A stretch of DNA of 7,928 nucleotides from Rhodobacter sp. (GCA_027482795.1 JAIXVS010000230.1:1-7928), one strand, 5' to 3'. Shown: positions 1 to 7,057, counted from the stretch's first letter. Notes: generated by a model not told the origin, from the sequence alone. Program-made: numbers and translations.

Positions 1-1068
1 GGCGTTGATGCTTTTTAGAATATCAATCATGTCATTGGGGGCCACGCCCAGCGCGTTTAGGCCTGCCACCACCTCGGACAGCGATGTGCCGCCCGACACT
101 TCGGCAAGACCCGTGCCCGGATCGGTTTGCACATCAACACTGCTGCGCGGCACAACGATGGTTTCGCCTTCGGTAAAGGGGTTGGGCTGCACAACAAGTG
201 GCGCTTCTTGAATGCGCAGTGTCAAGTTGCCCTGCGCAACCGCCACACGGCTGATGCGCACATCTTCGCCCATCACAATTGTGCCAGACCGCTGATCCAC
301 CACCACGCGGGCGCGGCGTTCAGGTTCTACAAGAATGTTTTCCACCACCGCCAGCGCCCGCGCGGGCGAGCCAAGGCGCGTCGCCCCAATATCCAAGGTC
401 ACCGTGCCGGCATCCTGCATCTCGGCCGATCCGCGGCCAAACTGCGCGTTAATCGCCGCTTCAATGCGCGAGGCCGTGGTAAAATCTGGCTCGCGCAGGG
501 CCAAGCGCAAACTGCGCAGCCCTGCAAAATCAAACTCGACCTCGCGTTCCACCCGCGCGCCCGAAGGGATCACCCCCGATGTCGGCACCCCTTGCACAAC
601 ACGGGCCGCGTCCCCCTCGGCGGAAATACCGCCTGCAATGATTGCCCCCTGCGCCACGGCATAAATCTGCCCATCCGCGCCATTCAGCGGGGTCATCACC
701 AAGGTGCCGCCCAGCAGGCTTTTTGCATCGCCCATCGCCGATACAGTAACGTCAATTTGCGACCCCGCGCGGGCAAAGGGCGGCAAGGCAGCTGTCACAA
801 ATACGGCGGCCACGTTTTTGGGGCGAAAATCTTCGCCCGTCACGTTCACGCCCAAACGTTCCAACAAATTGGCCATCATCTCTTCGGTAAAGGGCGAATT
901 GCGCAGCCCATCCCCCGTGCCGTTCAGCCCCACAACAAGCCCGTAGCCCACCAGATCATTGGCGCGCACGCCGTCAAATTCGACCAAGTCTTTGATCCGT
1001 ATCGGGTCTGCACTGGCAAAGGGTGCGGTGAAAAGGCAAAGGGCAAAGGCCCAGAAAATTGCGCGCAT
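1..1068 (-). CDS. flgI: Flagellar P-ring protein FlgI (3' end cut by window edge)
   Basis: FlgI forms the periplasmic P ring that surrounds the flagellar rod in the peptidoglycan layer and acts with the L ring as a bushing. I translated the minus strand directly: 356 codons stay open to base 1, and the usual family length is about 365-370, so roughly ten C-terminal residues are missing. The first 20 residues are a Sec signal peptide: Arg2, a hydrophobic core, and a probable cut after Ala-Ser-Ala before DPIRIKD. Family hallmarks follow: LVGYGLVVGLNGTGD near residues 39-53, an NVAAVFVTAALPPFARAG stretch near 80-97, VAVAQGNL near 286-293, and LNALGVAPNDMIDILKSI at the visible end. The ATG shares its A with the TAA stop of flgL (TAATG), and no strong ribosome binding site precedes it, so translation is probably coupled to flgL. 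The visible mature protein has no cysteine, unlike the enterobacterial protein. Identity is very secure. Confidence 0.97.
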   Translation of the reverse strand, partial: MRAIFWAFALCLFTAPFASADPIRIKDLVEFDGVRANDLVGYGLVVGLNGTGDGLRNSPFTEEMMANLLERLGVNVTGEDFRPKNVAAVFVTAALPPFARAGSQIDVTVSAMGDAKSLLGGTLVMTPLNGADGQIYAVAQGAIIAGGISAEGDAARVVQGVPTSGVIPSGARVEREVEFDFAGLRSLRLALREPDFTTASRIEAAINAQFGRGSAEMQDAGTVTLDIGATRLGSPARALAVVENILVEPERRARVVVDQRSGTIVMGEDVRISRVAVAQGNLTLRIQEAPLVVQPNPFTEGETIVVPRSSVDVQTDPGTGLAEVSGGTSLSEVVAGLNALGVAPNDMIDILKSINA

Positions 1069-2069
1069 TACAGATAATCCATCAAGGAAAGGCGCGTCAT
1101 CCGCGCGGTAAGGGTGTAGATTTTTTCAAGCTGGCCTTGAGTGTCTTGCAGTTTTGACGCCGCCTCGTAGGGATCAACGGTGGTGATCTCGTTTCGGACA
1201 ATCTTCAGGCTGGTCGCCTCGGCGCTGTTGCGGGCGGCGGCGCTTTCAACCTGCGCTTCAACTGCGCCCAGCTGGCCCGTCAAATAGGCGCGGTCGGTGT
1301 TGGTTTGCATCAGGCTTAGGCCTGCGCGGTTGGCAATATCTTGGCGCACGTTGGTTTGGCCCGCCATCAACCCGCGATCCAGCAGTGCCGCCATTGTGAT
1401 GCCCTTTAGGGTGACCTTAATGGCGGGATCAAGCGCGGTGATATCCATATGCGCCTCTTCGCCCGCCGCTACAGTCACGGGCGCCAATGGCGCGCCGCCT
1501 TGGTAAATGGTGGCTGCAAACCCTGTTGGGCTGTCAAACCACGCCGTCAGCGCCGCCTCGATATCCGCGCCCGATGTGTAGCCCGCCACGGCCAATTCAG
1601 CACCGTCCAGCAATGTGCTGGCATTGGCCACGGCAGGCGAAGATGTGGCCGTGCCCGCAAAAATCGACCTGTCGCCAAAGCGGGTATTGAGCGCAGAAAC
1701 TACAGTTTCCAAATTAGACCGCGCAGTATTTGCCGCCGCTGAAATGCGCGTTTCGGAAACGCCCGTGCTGACACCCACCAAAAACTCGGCCAAGTTCGAA
1801 GACAGCTCGTGCACCGTATCCAGCGCCGTTTGCATCGCGCCCATCACCAAAAGCTGCTCGCGTGCAAGGGTTTGATACCCTTCCAGCCGCGACAGGCTGG
1901 CATCCAGCCCCGTAATGGGCACCACATCGCCGCGCACACGCGCCGTGATGTCGCGCGATTGGCCTGTAACCACCTCGTCTTGCAGCAGTTGCATTTCGGC
2001 CTTTGTGGTCACATTCTGCCGCCGCAGCAGATAAGAATGTGCAAGATCGCCATAGGACATAGATGTCAT
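1068..2069 (-). CDS. flgL: Flagellar hook-filament junction protein FlgL (HAP3)
   Basis: This protein of 333 residues belongs to the flagellin/FlgL superfamily and would form the second junction layer between hook and filament after type III export. The N-terminal helical half (about 1-140) carries a heptad-like helix with many Leu, Thr and Gln. It includes TRFGDRSIFAGT near 128-139, close to the flagellin-family pattern in which a helix ends in YxFAG. The C-terminal part (about 245-333) is again helical and ends LTARMTRLSLMDYL, as in FlgL termini that pack in the D0 core. The middle (about 150-240) is a variable outer domain. There is no cysteine. The ATG at 2069 is preferred over the ATG three codons later because AGGA at 2081-2078 lies 8 bases upstream. 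The gene starts two bases after the flgK stop and ends in a TAATG overlap with flgI. Its place straight after flgK separates it from flagellin itself. Confidence 0.92.
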   Translation of the reverse strand: MTSMSYGDLAHSYLLRRQNVTTKAEMQLLQDEVVTGQSRDITARVRGDVVPITGLDASLSRLEGYQTLAREQLLVMGAMQTALDTVHELSSNLAEFLVGVSTGVSETRISAAANTARSNLETVVSALNTRFGDRSIFAGTATSSPAVANASTLLDGAELAVAGYTSGADIEAALTAWFDSPTGFAATIYQGGAPLAPVTVAAGEEAHMDITALDPAIKVTLKGITMAALLDRGLMAGQTNVRQDIANRAGLSLMQTNTDRAYLTGQLGAVEAQVESAAARNSAEATSLKIVRNEITTVDPYEAASKLQDTQGQLEKIYTLTARMTRLSLMDYL

Positions 2070-2071
2070 CG

Positions 2072-3532
2072 TCAGAATCCTAACAAGGTTTGGATCATTT
2101 CAGAGCTGGCTTTGATCACGCGGGCATTGGCCGAATAGGCCTGTTCAATCAGCAGTAGGGTTTGCATTTCTTGGTCAGTATCAACACCGTCTGCCAATTC
2201 GATGGTGCGCAAATGGTCATAGCGGGCGGCGGCGAAGCTGGTTTCGCTTTGGGCCGTCAGCCGTGTGGTGGCAATGCCCGACACCATATCGGCAACCAAC
2301 GTGTCATAGCTGCGCGTGCCCACCGAAAACCCGCCCGACACAGGCGCGCGCTGCGCCGTCAAAGCGGTCGCCAGATCATTCAGCAGCCCTGCATTGCCCA
2401 GCGCGCCTTGCGCCGTTGCGCCCAGACCATCGCGCAATTTCCACAAAGCGCCGCTTTGCACGGGGTCAACACTGGGGTTCAATTGCAAACGCTGGGCCAG
2501 CCCCAGTTCGTTAGCGGGCACAAACGGGTTGCCCAAATCTGTAAATAGGCCCGCATCGCCCACGGCGCGGGTGGGGTCAAGCGCGGGGTCTTGAAACCGT
2601 TCCACCAAGTCGCGCGCGATGGCATCAAGTTTTTCTTGCATTTGCGGGGCCAGCACGTCGCGCAAAGCAAAATGCGCGGCCAAACTGCCGCCCGAGATAA
2701 GCCCGCCCTCGGCAACCGTCGGGACAGATTGGCCATTAATGGTCAGCCCCGAAAGCGCGGCGCTGGCAATGGTCATATCGGGCGTGATCACGCCCACGGG
2801 CGTAAAGCCAAATGTTGCCGGGGCGCTGCCATCCAGAAGCACGGCCCCGCCTGTGCTGTACAGCGCGATTTTGCCGCCATCGCGCGCCACCTCGCGCAAA
2901 GGGATGATTTCGGCAATCGAATCGATGACCTGTTGGCGCTGATCCATCAGGCCCGAGGCATCCCGCCCCGTGCCGACACTGGCCAGAACTTTTGTGTTTA
3001 ACTCAGCCACTTGCGCCAAGGCTTTGTTCAGTCTGGCAACCTCATCTTCAATTTGGTCATCGGCCTTGGCCCGCTGCAATTGCACTTCGCTGGCCGCACT
3101 GCTGATTTGCGTGACAAGGTTTTTGGCCGACTGCGCAACCGAATTCAGCCGCGCCTCGCTGTCGGGGCGCGAGCTGGCCTCGATCAGCGCGCGCTCAAAG
3201 GCGGCGATGCGCGCATTGACCGAAACCTCGCTGTCAGGCGTGCCAACGGCGGTTTCAATCCGCTGCAAAAAGTCGCTGGCCACCGTGCGCGCGCCTGTTC
3301 CTGCGCTGGCAAGGCGGCGGTCGGAAATGGCCACAGGGTCGGCGTGGCGCACAATGCCCGCCACCCGCACCCCTTGCGAGGTTGCGCCCAACTCGCGCAC
3401 CGCAACCTGCATCTCGCGCCGCCCGTAACCTTCGGTCTGCGCATTGGCAATGTTGGTCGATACCACTTCCGCGCCCCGCGCGGTGGTGGACAGGCCCGAC
3501 AGGGCCGCATGCATTGCCCCAGAAATAGACAT
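2072..3532 (-). CDS. flgK: Flagellar hook-filament junction protein FlgK (HAP1)
   Basis: FlgK is the first junction protein added on the completed hook and is exported through the flagellar type III apparatus. The 486-residue product begins with a rod/hook-type N-terminus: SGLSTTARGAEVVSTNIANA near residues 13-32, then EGYGRR. It ends with the matching C-terminal helix, LLLIEQAYSANARVIKAS near 459-476, then MIQTLLGF. Between them are a long helical segment (about 85-215, with heptad-like Ala/Leu/Gln runs) and a beta-rich middle (about 220-310). It is shorter than the enterobacterial protein of about 547 residues, which suggests a trimmed outer domain. It has no cysteine and one tryptophan. 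The start at 3532 lies 8 bases after the flgE stop. A modest AGG (3542-3540) with a 7-base spacer serves as ribosome binding site and overlaps that stop codon, so coupling to flgE is likely. Confidence 0.95.
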   Translation of the reverse strand: MSISGAMHAALSGLSTTARGAEVVSTNIANAQTEGYGRREMQVAVRELGATSQGVRVAGIVRHADPVAISDRRLASAGTGARTVASDFLQRIETAVGTPDSEVSVNARIAAFERALIEASSRPDSEARLNSVAQSAKNLVTQISSAASEVQLQRAKADDQIEDEVARLNKALAQVAELNTKVLASVGTGRDASGLMDQRQQVIDSIAEIIPLREVARDGGKIALYSTGGAVLLDGSAPATFGFTPVGVITPDMTIASAALSGLTINGQSVPTVAEGGLISGGSLAAHFALRDVLAPQMQEKLDAIARDLVERFQDPALDPTRAVGDAGLFTDLGNPFVPANELGLAQRLQLNPSVDPVQSGALWKLRDGLGATAQGALGNAGLLNDLATALTAQRAPVSGGFSVGTRSYDTLVADMVSGIATTRLTAQSETSFAAARYDHLRTIELADGVDTDQEMQTLLLIEQAYSANARVIKASSEMIQTLLGF

Positions 3533-3540
3533 CTATCTGC

Positions 3541-4848
3541 CTATCGCTTGATATTGGTGGTTTCTTGCAGCATCTCGTCAACCGTCTGGATGACTTTGGC
3601 GTTAGACGAATAGGCGCGCTGGGTTTGGATCAGGTTGGTAAGTTCGCCCGCAACATCGGTGGTAGACCCTTCGCGCGCATAGCCTACCACTGCCCCAGTT
3701 GGCCCATCGCCCGCATCCCACAAAAAGAACGACCCTGACGAAGGCGAAACTTGGTAGGTTTGGTTGTTCAACGCCTTAAGACCGTTCAAATTGGGCACAT
3801 CGACCAGCGGAATTTGGTACAGGCGGCGGGTGAACCCCGTATCATAGGTGGCGTTCAGGTAGCCGTCTTCGTCCACCTCTACCACCGTTAGGTTACCCAC
3901 GGGTGATCCGTCTTTGGTAATGGTGGTGGGCGCAAAACTGTCAGACAGTTGCGTCAGCCCGTTCGGGTCGCCCGAACGGCCAATCACCATGGTCAAAGGG
4001 CCGCCCGCAACCGTTAAATCCAACTCGCCCGTGGTGGCATTATACGCGCCGCCCGAGATTGCCGTGACGGATGAGAGCGTGCCGCCATTGCCGCGCGTAT
4101 CGTCAAAGACCAAAGTATATTCGCCCACCAATGCGCCGCCTTGGGCTGAATCGCGAATTTGCAGGTTCCATTCATTGGTTGCGCCCGTGGCAGGCACATT
4201 GGGGGTAAAGGTGATATTCAGCGCCTCGGACGTACCAAGGTTGCCGAAATATTCCACCGACAAAGGCAGTGCGGTGCCGCTTGCGCCCGCTTCGGTGGCA
4301 GTGGCGGGCAGGTTCACACCCAGCCGCAGCAGCGTTGTAGGGTCGCCCGCCTGTTGGTTTGTGTTCACAATCACGGGCGTCAGGCCCGCGATGGTGTCGC
4401 GCGGCAGCACAGGAATGGTGCCATCGGCATTCGCCGCCCAGCCCAGCAGCACAAGGCCCGAAGCTGTGCGCAAAACCCCGTTGGCATCGGGGTTAAAGCT
4501 GCCCGTGGTCGTCATCATCAGCGCGCGGTCAGAAATCCCCTCGCCAATGCCAACCGCCGATGTCACAGGAAACATGCCCCGCCCCGACACGGCCAAATCC
4601 AGCGCGTTCGAGGTGGATACCAGTGCGCCACGTTCATCAACCAGCCGTGTGGATGCTGCCCGCACCCCCCCTGCCGAATAGATCCCCGATCCGGGGTTGG
4701 GCGTGATCACCATGGTTTCAAAGCTGGTGGTCGCCCGTTTATACCCAAAGGTGGCCGAGTTTGCGATGTTGTCAGAAATGGTGGCAAGGCGGGTGGCATT
4801 GGCATTCAGCCCTGCGACCCCCGCACTCAGCGAGGACGAAATGGTCAT
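3541..4848 (-). CDS. flgE: Flagellar hook protein FlgE
   Basis: FlgE polymerises into the hook, the flexible joint between rod and filament. The 435-residue protein has the rod/hook N-terminus (AGVAGLNANATRLATISDNI at 9-28, then ANSATFGYK to 37). It then has the early hook motif ALDLAVSGRGMFPV (82-95), where other FlgE proteins read DLAIxGxGFF, a variable outer domain (about 150-300), and a typical late segment, TVVEVDEDGYLNATYDTG (321-338) with YQIPLVDVPNLNGL (344-357). The C-terminal helix is ELTNLIQTQRAYSSNAKVIQ (402-421), followed by TVDEMLQETTNIKR. The length is near the family norm (402 in E. coli). The protein has no cysteine. The ATG at 4848 is supported by AAAGG at 4861-4857 with an 8-base spacer. 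It probably starts the flgE-flgK-flgL-flgI transcript: a 90-base gap upstream holds a CtrA-like box and an inverted repeat. FlgF and FlgG share both ends but are shorter, near 240-260 residues. Confidence 0.96.
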   Translation of the reverse strand: MTISSSLSAGVAGLNANATRLATISDNIANSATFGYKRATTSFETMVITPNPGSGIYSAGGVRAASTRLVDERGALVSTSNALDLAVSGRGMFPVTSAVGIGEGISDRALMMTTTGSFNPDANGVLRTASGLVLLGWAANADGTIPVLPRDTIAGLTPVIVNTNQQAGDPTTLLRLGVNLPATATEAGASGTALPLSVEYFGNLGTSEALNITFTPNVPATGATNEWNLQIRDSAQGGALVGEYTLVFDDTRGNGGTLSSVTAISGGAYNATTGELDLTVAGGPLTMVIGRSGDPNGLTQLSDSFAPTTITKDGSPVGNLTVVEVDEDGYLNATYDTGFTRRLYQIPLVDVPNLNGLKALNNQTYQVSPSSGSFFLWDAGDGPTGAVVGYAREGSTTDVAGELTNLIQTQRAYSSNAKVIQTVDEMLQETTNIKR

Positions 4849-4856
4849 AAATTGCG

Positions 4857-4861
4857 CCTTT
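4857..4861 (-). promoter_or_regulatory. Ribosome binding site of flgE
   Basis: AAAGG on the minus strand lies 8 bases before the flgE ATG. It is notable because its first A is also the last base of a perfect 9-bp inverted repeat, so RNA folding upstream could affect access to it. Confidence 0.7.
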
Positions 4862-4886
4862 CTGCGGCAATGTCTTCTGCCGCAGA
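4861..4886. repeat. Perfect 9-bp inverted repeat next to flgE
   Basis: TCTGCGGCA (4861-4869) and TGCCGCAGA (4878-4886) are exact reverse complements separated by 8 bases. In a transcript from the minus strand they would form a GC-rich hairpin whose 3' arm ends at the flgE ribosome binding site. No run of U follows on the minus strand, so it is not a classical terminator for motB. It could be a DNA operator, an RNA element seen only by transcripts reading through from motB, or chance. Confidence 0.6.
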
Positions 4887-4918
4887 TATTTGCCCCAAAG
4901 CCCTTAACATCCCCCTAA
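4883..4918 (-). promoter_or_regulatory. Candidate CtrA-dependent promoter of flgE
   Basis: On the minus strand, TTAG-GGGGATG-TTAA followed by G (4918-4903) fits the CtrA box TTAA-N7-TTAA(C) with two mismatches. Fourteen bases after the box comes ATATCTG (4889-4883), a possible -10-like element, leaving 34 bases before the flgE ATG. CtrA is the known master regulator of flagellar genes in many alphaproteobacteria. The box is judged by eye only; its support comes mainly from the similar arrangement in front of motB. Confidence 0.42.
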
Positions 4919-4938
4919 TGGCTAAAATGCTGCGTATT

Positions 4939-5772
4939 TCACCGATCTTTGCGCAGCAAAATCACTTCGATTCGGTTGTTGCGCACGGCGGCAGGGTCGC
5001 TGGTCACAGGCTTGCGGTCGGCATGGCCAGTGACGCGGGCAATGCGTTTGGGCGGCATATTTGCCCCTTCCAGCAGCAGGCGCATCGCATGGGCGCGCTG
5101 GGTGGTCAAATCCCAAGCGGGGTTTTCAATCAGCGTCACGGGATAGGTTTGGATATAGCCGTTCAGGGCCAAGTCATTGGTAGAAATGGCAAAAACCTCG
5201 GCCAAAAGGGCAGCAATCAGGCGCGTGTTTTCGGTGGGGCCCGCCGTTTGGCCCACAAACAACGGCGCATCAGGCAAATCGAACAGTTCCACAACAAGGC
5301 CCTCGTCGGTGACACGCGTGATGACATGGCGCATCAGGCGCTCCATCGTCATGCTTTCGCCGCCCTTTTTGGCCAACTGTTCCGACATCTGCTCAAAAGC
5401 GGTTTGTTCGGCATCCGCCTCGCCCTCGCCGGCCTTGCCGCCCGCCTGCGCATCTTCGCTGGGCTGGCCATCGGGCTGGCCCGTGCCATTTTTGGCCAAA
5501 GCCTGCTCCGAGAAAATAGAATCGCCGCCAAACGCGCCATCCCCCCCGCCCGATACGCGAGTCATCGGAATGGTGGGGTTGAAATAATCCGCAATCCCCT
5601 TGCGCTGTTTTTCCGTTGTCGCGTTCAGCAACCACATCAACATGAAAAAGGCCATCATTGCCGTCACAAAGTCGGCATAGGCAACTTTCCAAGCACCGCC
5701 ATGGTGCCCGCCGCCCTGAATTACCTTTTTCCGTTTGATGATGATTGGCGCGGTGTTACCCTGACCAGCCAT
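4939..5772 (-). CDS. motB: Flagellar motor stator protein MotB
   Basis: MotB anchors the stator to peptidoglycan and lines the ion channel with MotA in the inner membrane. The 277-residue product has a basic start (KRKK at 13-16), the MotB signature GGAWKVAYADFVTAMMAFFM (25-44) as its single membrane segment, and Asp34 as the predicted ion-binding residue. A short plug-like stretch follows (about 52-67). An acidic, Gly/Gln-rich linker (about 93-138) includes a GQPD-GQPS repeat. The OmpA-like domain fills the C-terminus (about 155-277), with Trp220-Asp221-Leu222, Arg226 and NNRIEV at 265-270. Where E. coli MotB has GHTD this protein has GYIQ (205-208), so the usual peptidoglycan-contacting Asp is Gln208. 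The frame is open further upstream to an ATG at 5841, but the start at 5772 has AAGGG seven bases before it and gives a normal MotB N-terminus; the longer start would cover the promoter region. motA is not in the window. Confidence 0.95.
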   Translation of the reverse strand: MAGQGNTAPIIIKRKKVIQGGGHHGGAWKVAYADFVTAMMAFFMLMWLLNATTEKQRKGIADYFNPTIPMTRVSGGGDGAFGGDSIFSEQALAKNGTGQPDGQPSEDAQAGGKAGEGEADAEQTAFEQMSEQLAKKGGESMTMERLMRHVITRVTDEGLVVELFDLPDAPLFVGQTAGPTENTRLIAALLAEVFAISTNDLALNGYIQTYPVTLIENPAWDLTTQRAHAMRLLLEGANMPPKRIARVTGHADRKPVTSDPAAVRNNRIEVILLRKDR

Positions 5773-5779
5773 ACACTCA

Positions 5780-5784
5780 CCCTT
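5780..5784 (-). promoter_or_regulatory. Ribosome binding site that fixes the motB start
   Basis: AAGGG on the minus strand has a 7-base spacer to the ATG at 5772. It decides for this start over the in-frame ATG at 5841, where the extra 23 residues do not resemble a MotB N-terminus. Confidence 0.8.
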
Positions 5785-5800
5785 AGTTTCACCCAATGCC

Positions 5801-5834
5801 CAGATATAGGGCACAGGGGTTAGCGGCGGGTTAA
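5801..5834 (-). promoter_or_regulatory. Candidate CtrA-dependent promoter of motB
   Basis: On the minus strand, TTAA-CCCGCCG-CTAAC (5834-5819) matches the CtrA box TTAA-N7-TTAAC with a single mismatch. Twelve bases after CTAA comes ATATCTG (5807-5801), overlapping a TATATC that could act as a -10 element, 28 bases before the motB ATG. A further TTAA half-site is present at 5845-5848. The gap of about 103 bases between the fusion-protein stop and motB is the right place for a new transcript start. It was found by eye, without matrix scoring. Confidence 0.5.
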
Positions 5835-5875
5835 GCTGCACCGTTTAAGTGAAATTGTTTGCAATTGGCGCGCGC

Positions 5876-7057
5876 CTACCGCTCGCGCAGGGCTTCGCTA
5901 GATTTGTACAGCGGCTTGGTCAGATAGGTTAGAACGGTTTTGCCGCCTGTCTGCAATTCAACATCGGCCTGCATCCCTGGCCGAATATGCAGTCCCTGCT
6001 GGCGGCCTGTCAGCGCGCCGCGATCCACCTGCAACGTCACCTTATAATGCGGGTCGCCATCTGGGGTGCGCGCGCGCTCATCTTTGAACGTATCGGCCGA
6101 AATAAACGTCACCTTGGCCTTCAGCGATCCGTAGATGGTGTAGTCATAGGCCGTCAGTTTAATCACCGCATCCTGCCCCTCGCGCACAGACGCGATGTCA
6201 CGCGGTTTCACCTTGGCCTCAATAAACAATTCCTCATCCACGGGAATAATCTGCAAAATCTCTTCGCCCGAGCGGACTACCCCGCCGATGGTTGTCACCG
6301 ACAGCTTGTTGACCACACCGCGCATGGGCGCGACCAAAACGGTGCGGCGCAGCTGGTCTTGCGCCAATTCAAGTTTTTGGCGCAGGCTGGCAAGTTCGTT
6401 TTGGGTTTTGGAATACTCGCTGGCGCGTTCCATTTCGGTGGAGGTCACCGCCTCGTTCAGGCGGTTTTCGGCATCGGAAAAGGCTTTGCGCGCGCGGGTC
6501 ACTTCGATCAGGGGGGCCACTTCGCGTTTATACATCTTTTCCAGCAAATCGCGTTCTTGCGCGGCCTGATCCAGCACTGCGCGCCCGCCTTCCACACGCG
6601 AGGTGTATTCACTGATCCGCGCCCTCAAAAGCGCACGTTCCGAGGATGCAATCGCAGGCACGCGGTTTGCAATATCTTCGGGCACATCAAAGGCATCGCT
6701 GCCTGCCATTTCCGCCTCAAGACGCAGGCGGCGAATTTCCAATGCCGCAATCTCATCGCTGATTTGATCTACGGCAGATTGGTATTCCGTGCCATAAAGC
6801 CGCGCAAGGGTTTGGCCCGCCTCAACAATATCGCCTTCGGCCACATTCAGTTCCGCCAAAATCCCGCCTTCCAGATTTTGAATAATCTGCGGGCGCGACG
6901 ATGACACAACTTCGCCTGGGGCATGGACAATTTCGTCCACCCAAGCGACGGCAGCCCATGCGATGAACACCGCAACAGTGGCGGCGATCATCCAAATCGT
7001 GCGCGAAGGGCCGCGCATTTTTAGCGCGAAATCATCGTCTAAAGCGGCCACGCTCAT
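5876..7057 (-). CDS. Type I secretion membrane fusion protein, HlyD family
   Basis: This is the periplasmic adaptor that links an inner-membrane ABC exporter to a TolC-type outer-membrane channel. The 393-residue product has a short cytoplasmic N-terminus and one membrane segment (about 20-40, rich in Ala, Val and Trp). The first half of a lipoyl-like sandwich follows (about 46-87, with APGEVVSSSRPQIIQNLEGG at 46-65). A long helical hairpin comes next (about 90-235, rich in Glu, Arg and Leu), then the second sandwich half (RRTVLVAPMRGVVNKLSV at 237-254) and a beta-barrel part. IRPGMQADVELQTGGKTV (358-375) and YLTKPL near the end fit the HlyD-family signature. The length is slightly below the 430-480 common for HlyD, mainly through a shorter hairpin. 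The ATG at 7057 overlaps the exporter stop (ATGA), and AAGGGGG at 7070-7064 lies six bases upstream. It pairs with the ABC gene; the substrate is unknown. Confidence 0.93.
   Translation of the reverse strand: MSVAALDDDFALKMRGPSRTIWMIAATVAVFIAWAAVAWVDEIVHAPGEVVSSSRPQIIQNLEGGILAELNVAEGDIVEAGQTLARLYGTEYQSAVDQISDEIAALEIRRLRLEAEMAGSDAFDVPEDIANRVPAIASSERALLRARISEYTSRVEGGRAVLDQAAQERDLLEKMYKREVAPLIEVTRARKAFSDAENRLNEAVTSTEMERASEYSKTQNELASLRQKLELAQDQLRRTVLVAPMRGVVNKLSVTTIGGVVRSGEEILQIIPVDEELFIEAKVKPRDIASVREGQDAVIKLTAYDYTIYGSLKAKVTFISADTFKDERARTPDGDPHYKVTLQVDRGALTGRQQGLHIRPGMQADVELQTGGKTVLTYLTKPLYKSSEALRER

Noticed and set aside
127..1077. A 316-codon open frame on the plus strand
   Set aside because: It is the antisense shadow of flgI, whose minus-strand translation matches the family from end to end.
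2058..2060. Alternative ATG three codons into flgL
   Set aside because: The AGGA site is 8 bases from the first ATG but 17 bases from this one.
5461..5481. Direct repeat GGGCTGGCC, two copies 12 bases apart
   Set aside because: It encodes GQPD-GQPS in the MotB linker and is best explained as low-complexity coding sequence; two copies do not make an array.
4159..5823. A 554-codon open frame on the plus strand
   Set aside because: It lies antisense to motB and flgE, both of which are clear family members. Its translation is rich in His, Arg and Gln without domain pattern, as expected for a shadow frame in GC-rich DNA.
5773..5841. Extension of MotB by 23 residues from an ATG at 5841
   Set aside because: The extra residues do not look like a MotB N-terminus, they would cover the CtrA-like box, and a good ribosome binding site precedes the ATG at 5772.
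5867..5876. GGCGCGCGCC palindrome at the end of the adaptor gene as a terminator
   Set aside because: It has no loop and no following T run, and such GC palindromes are common in this composition.
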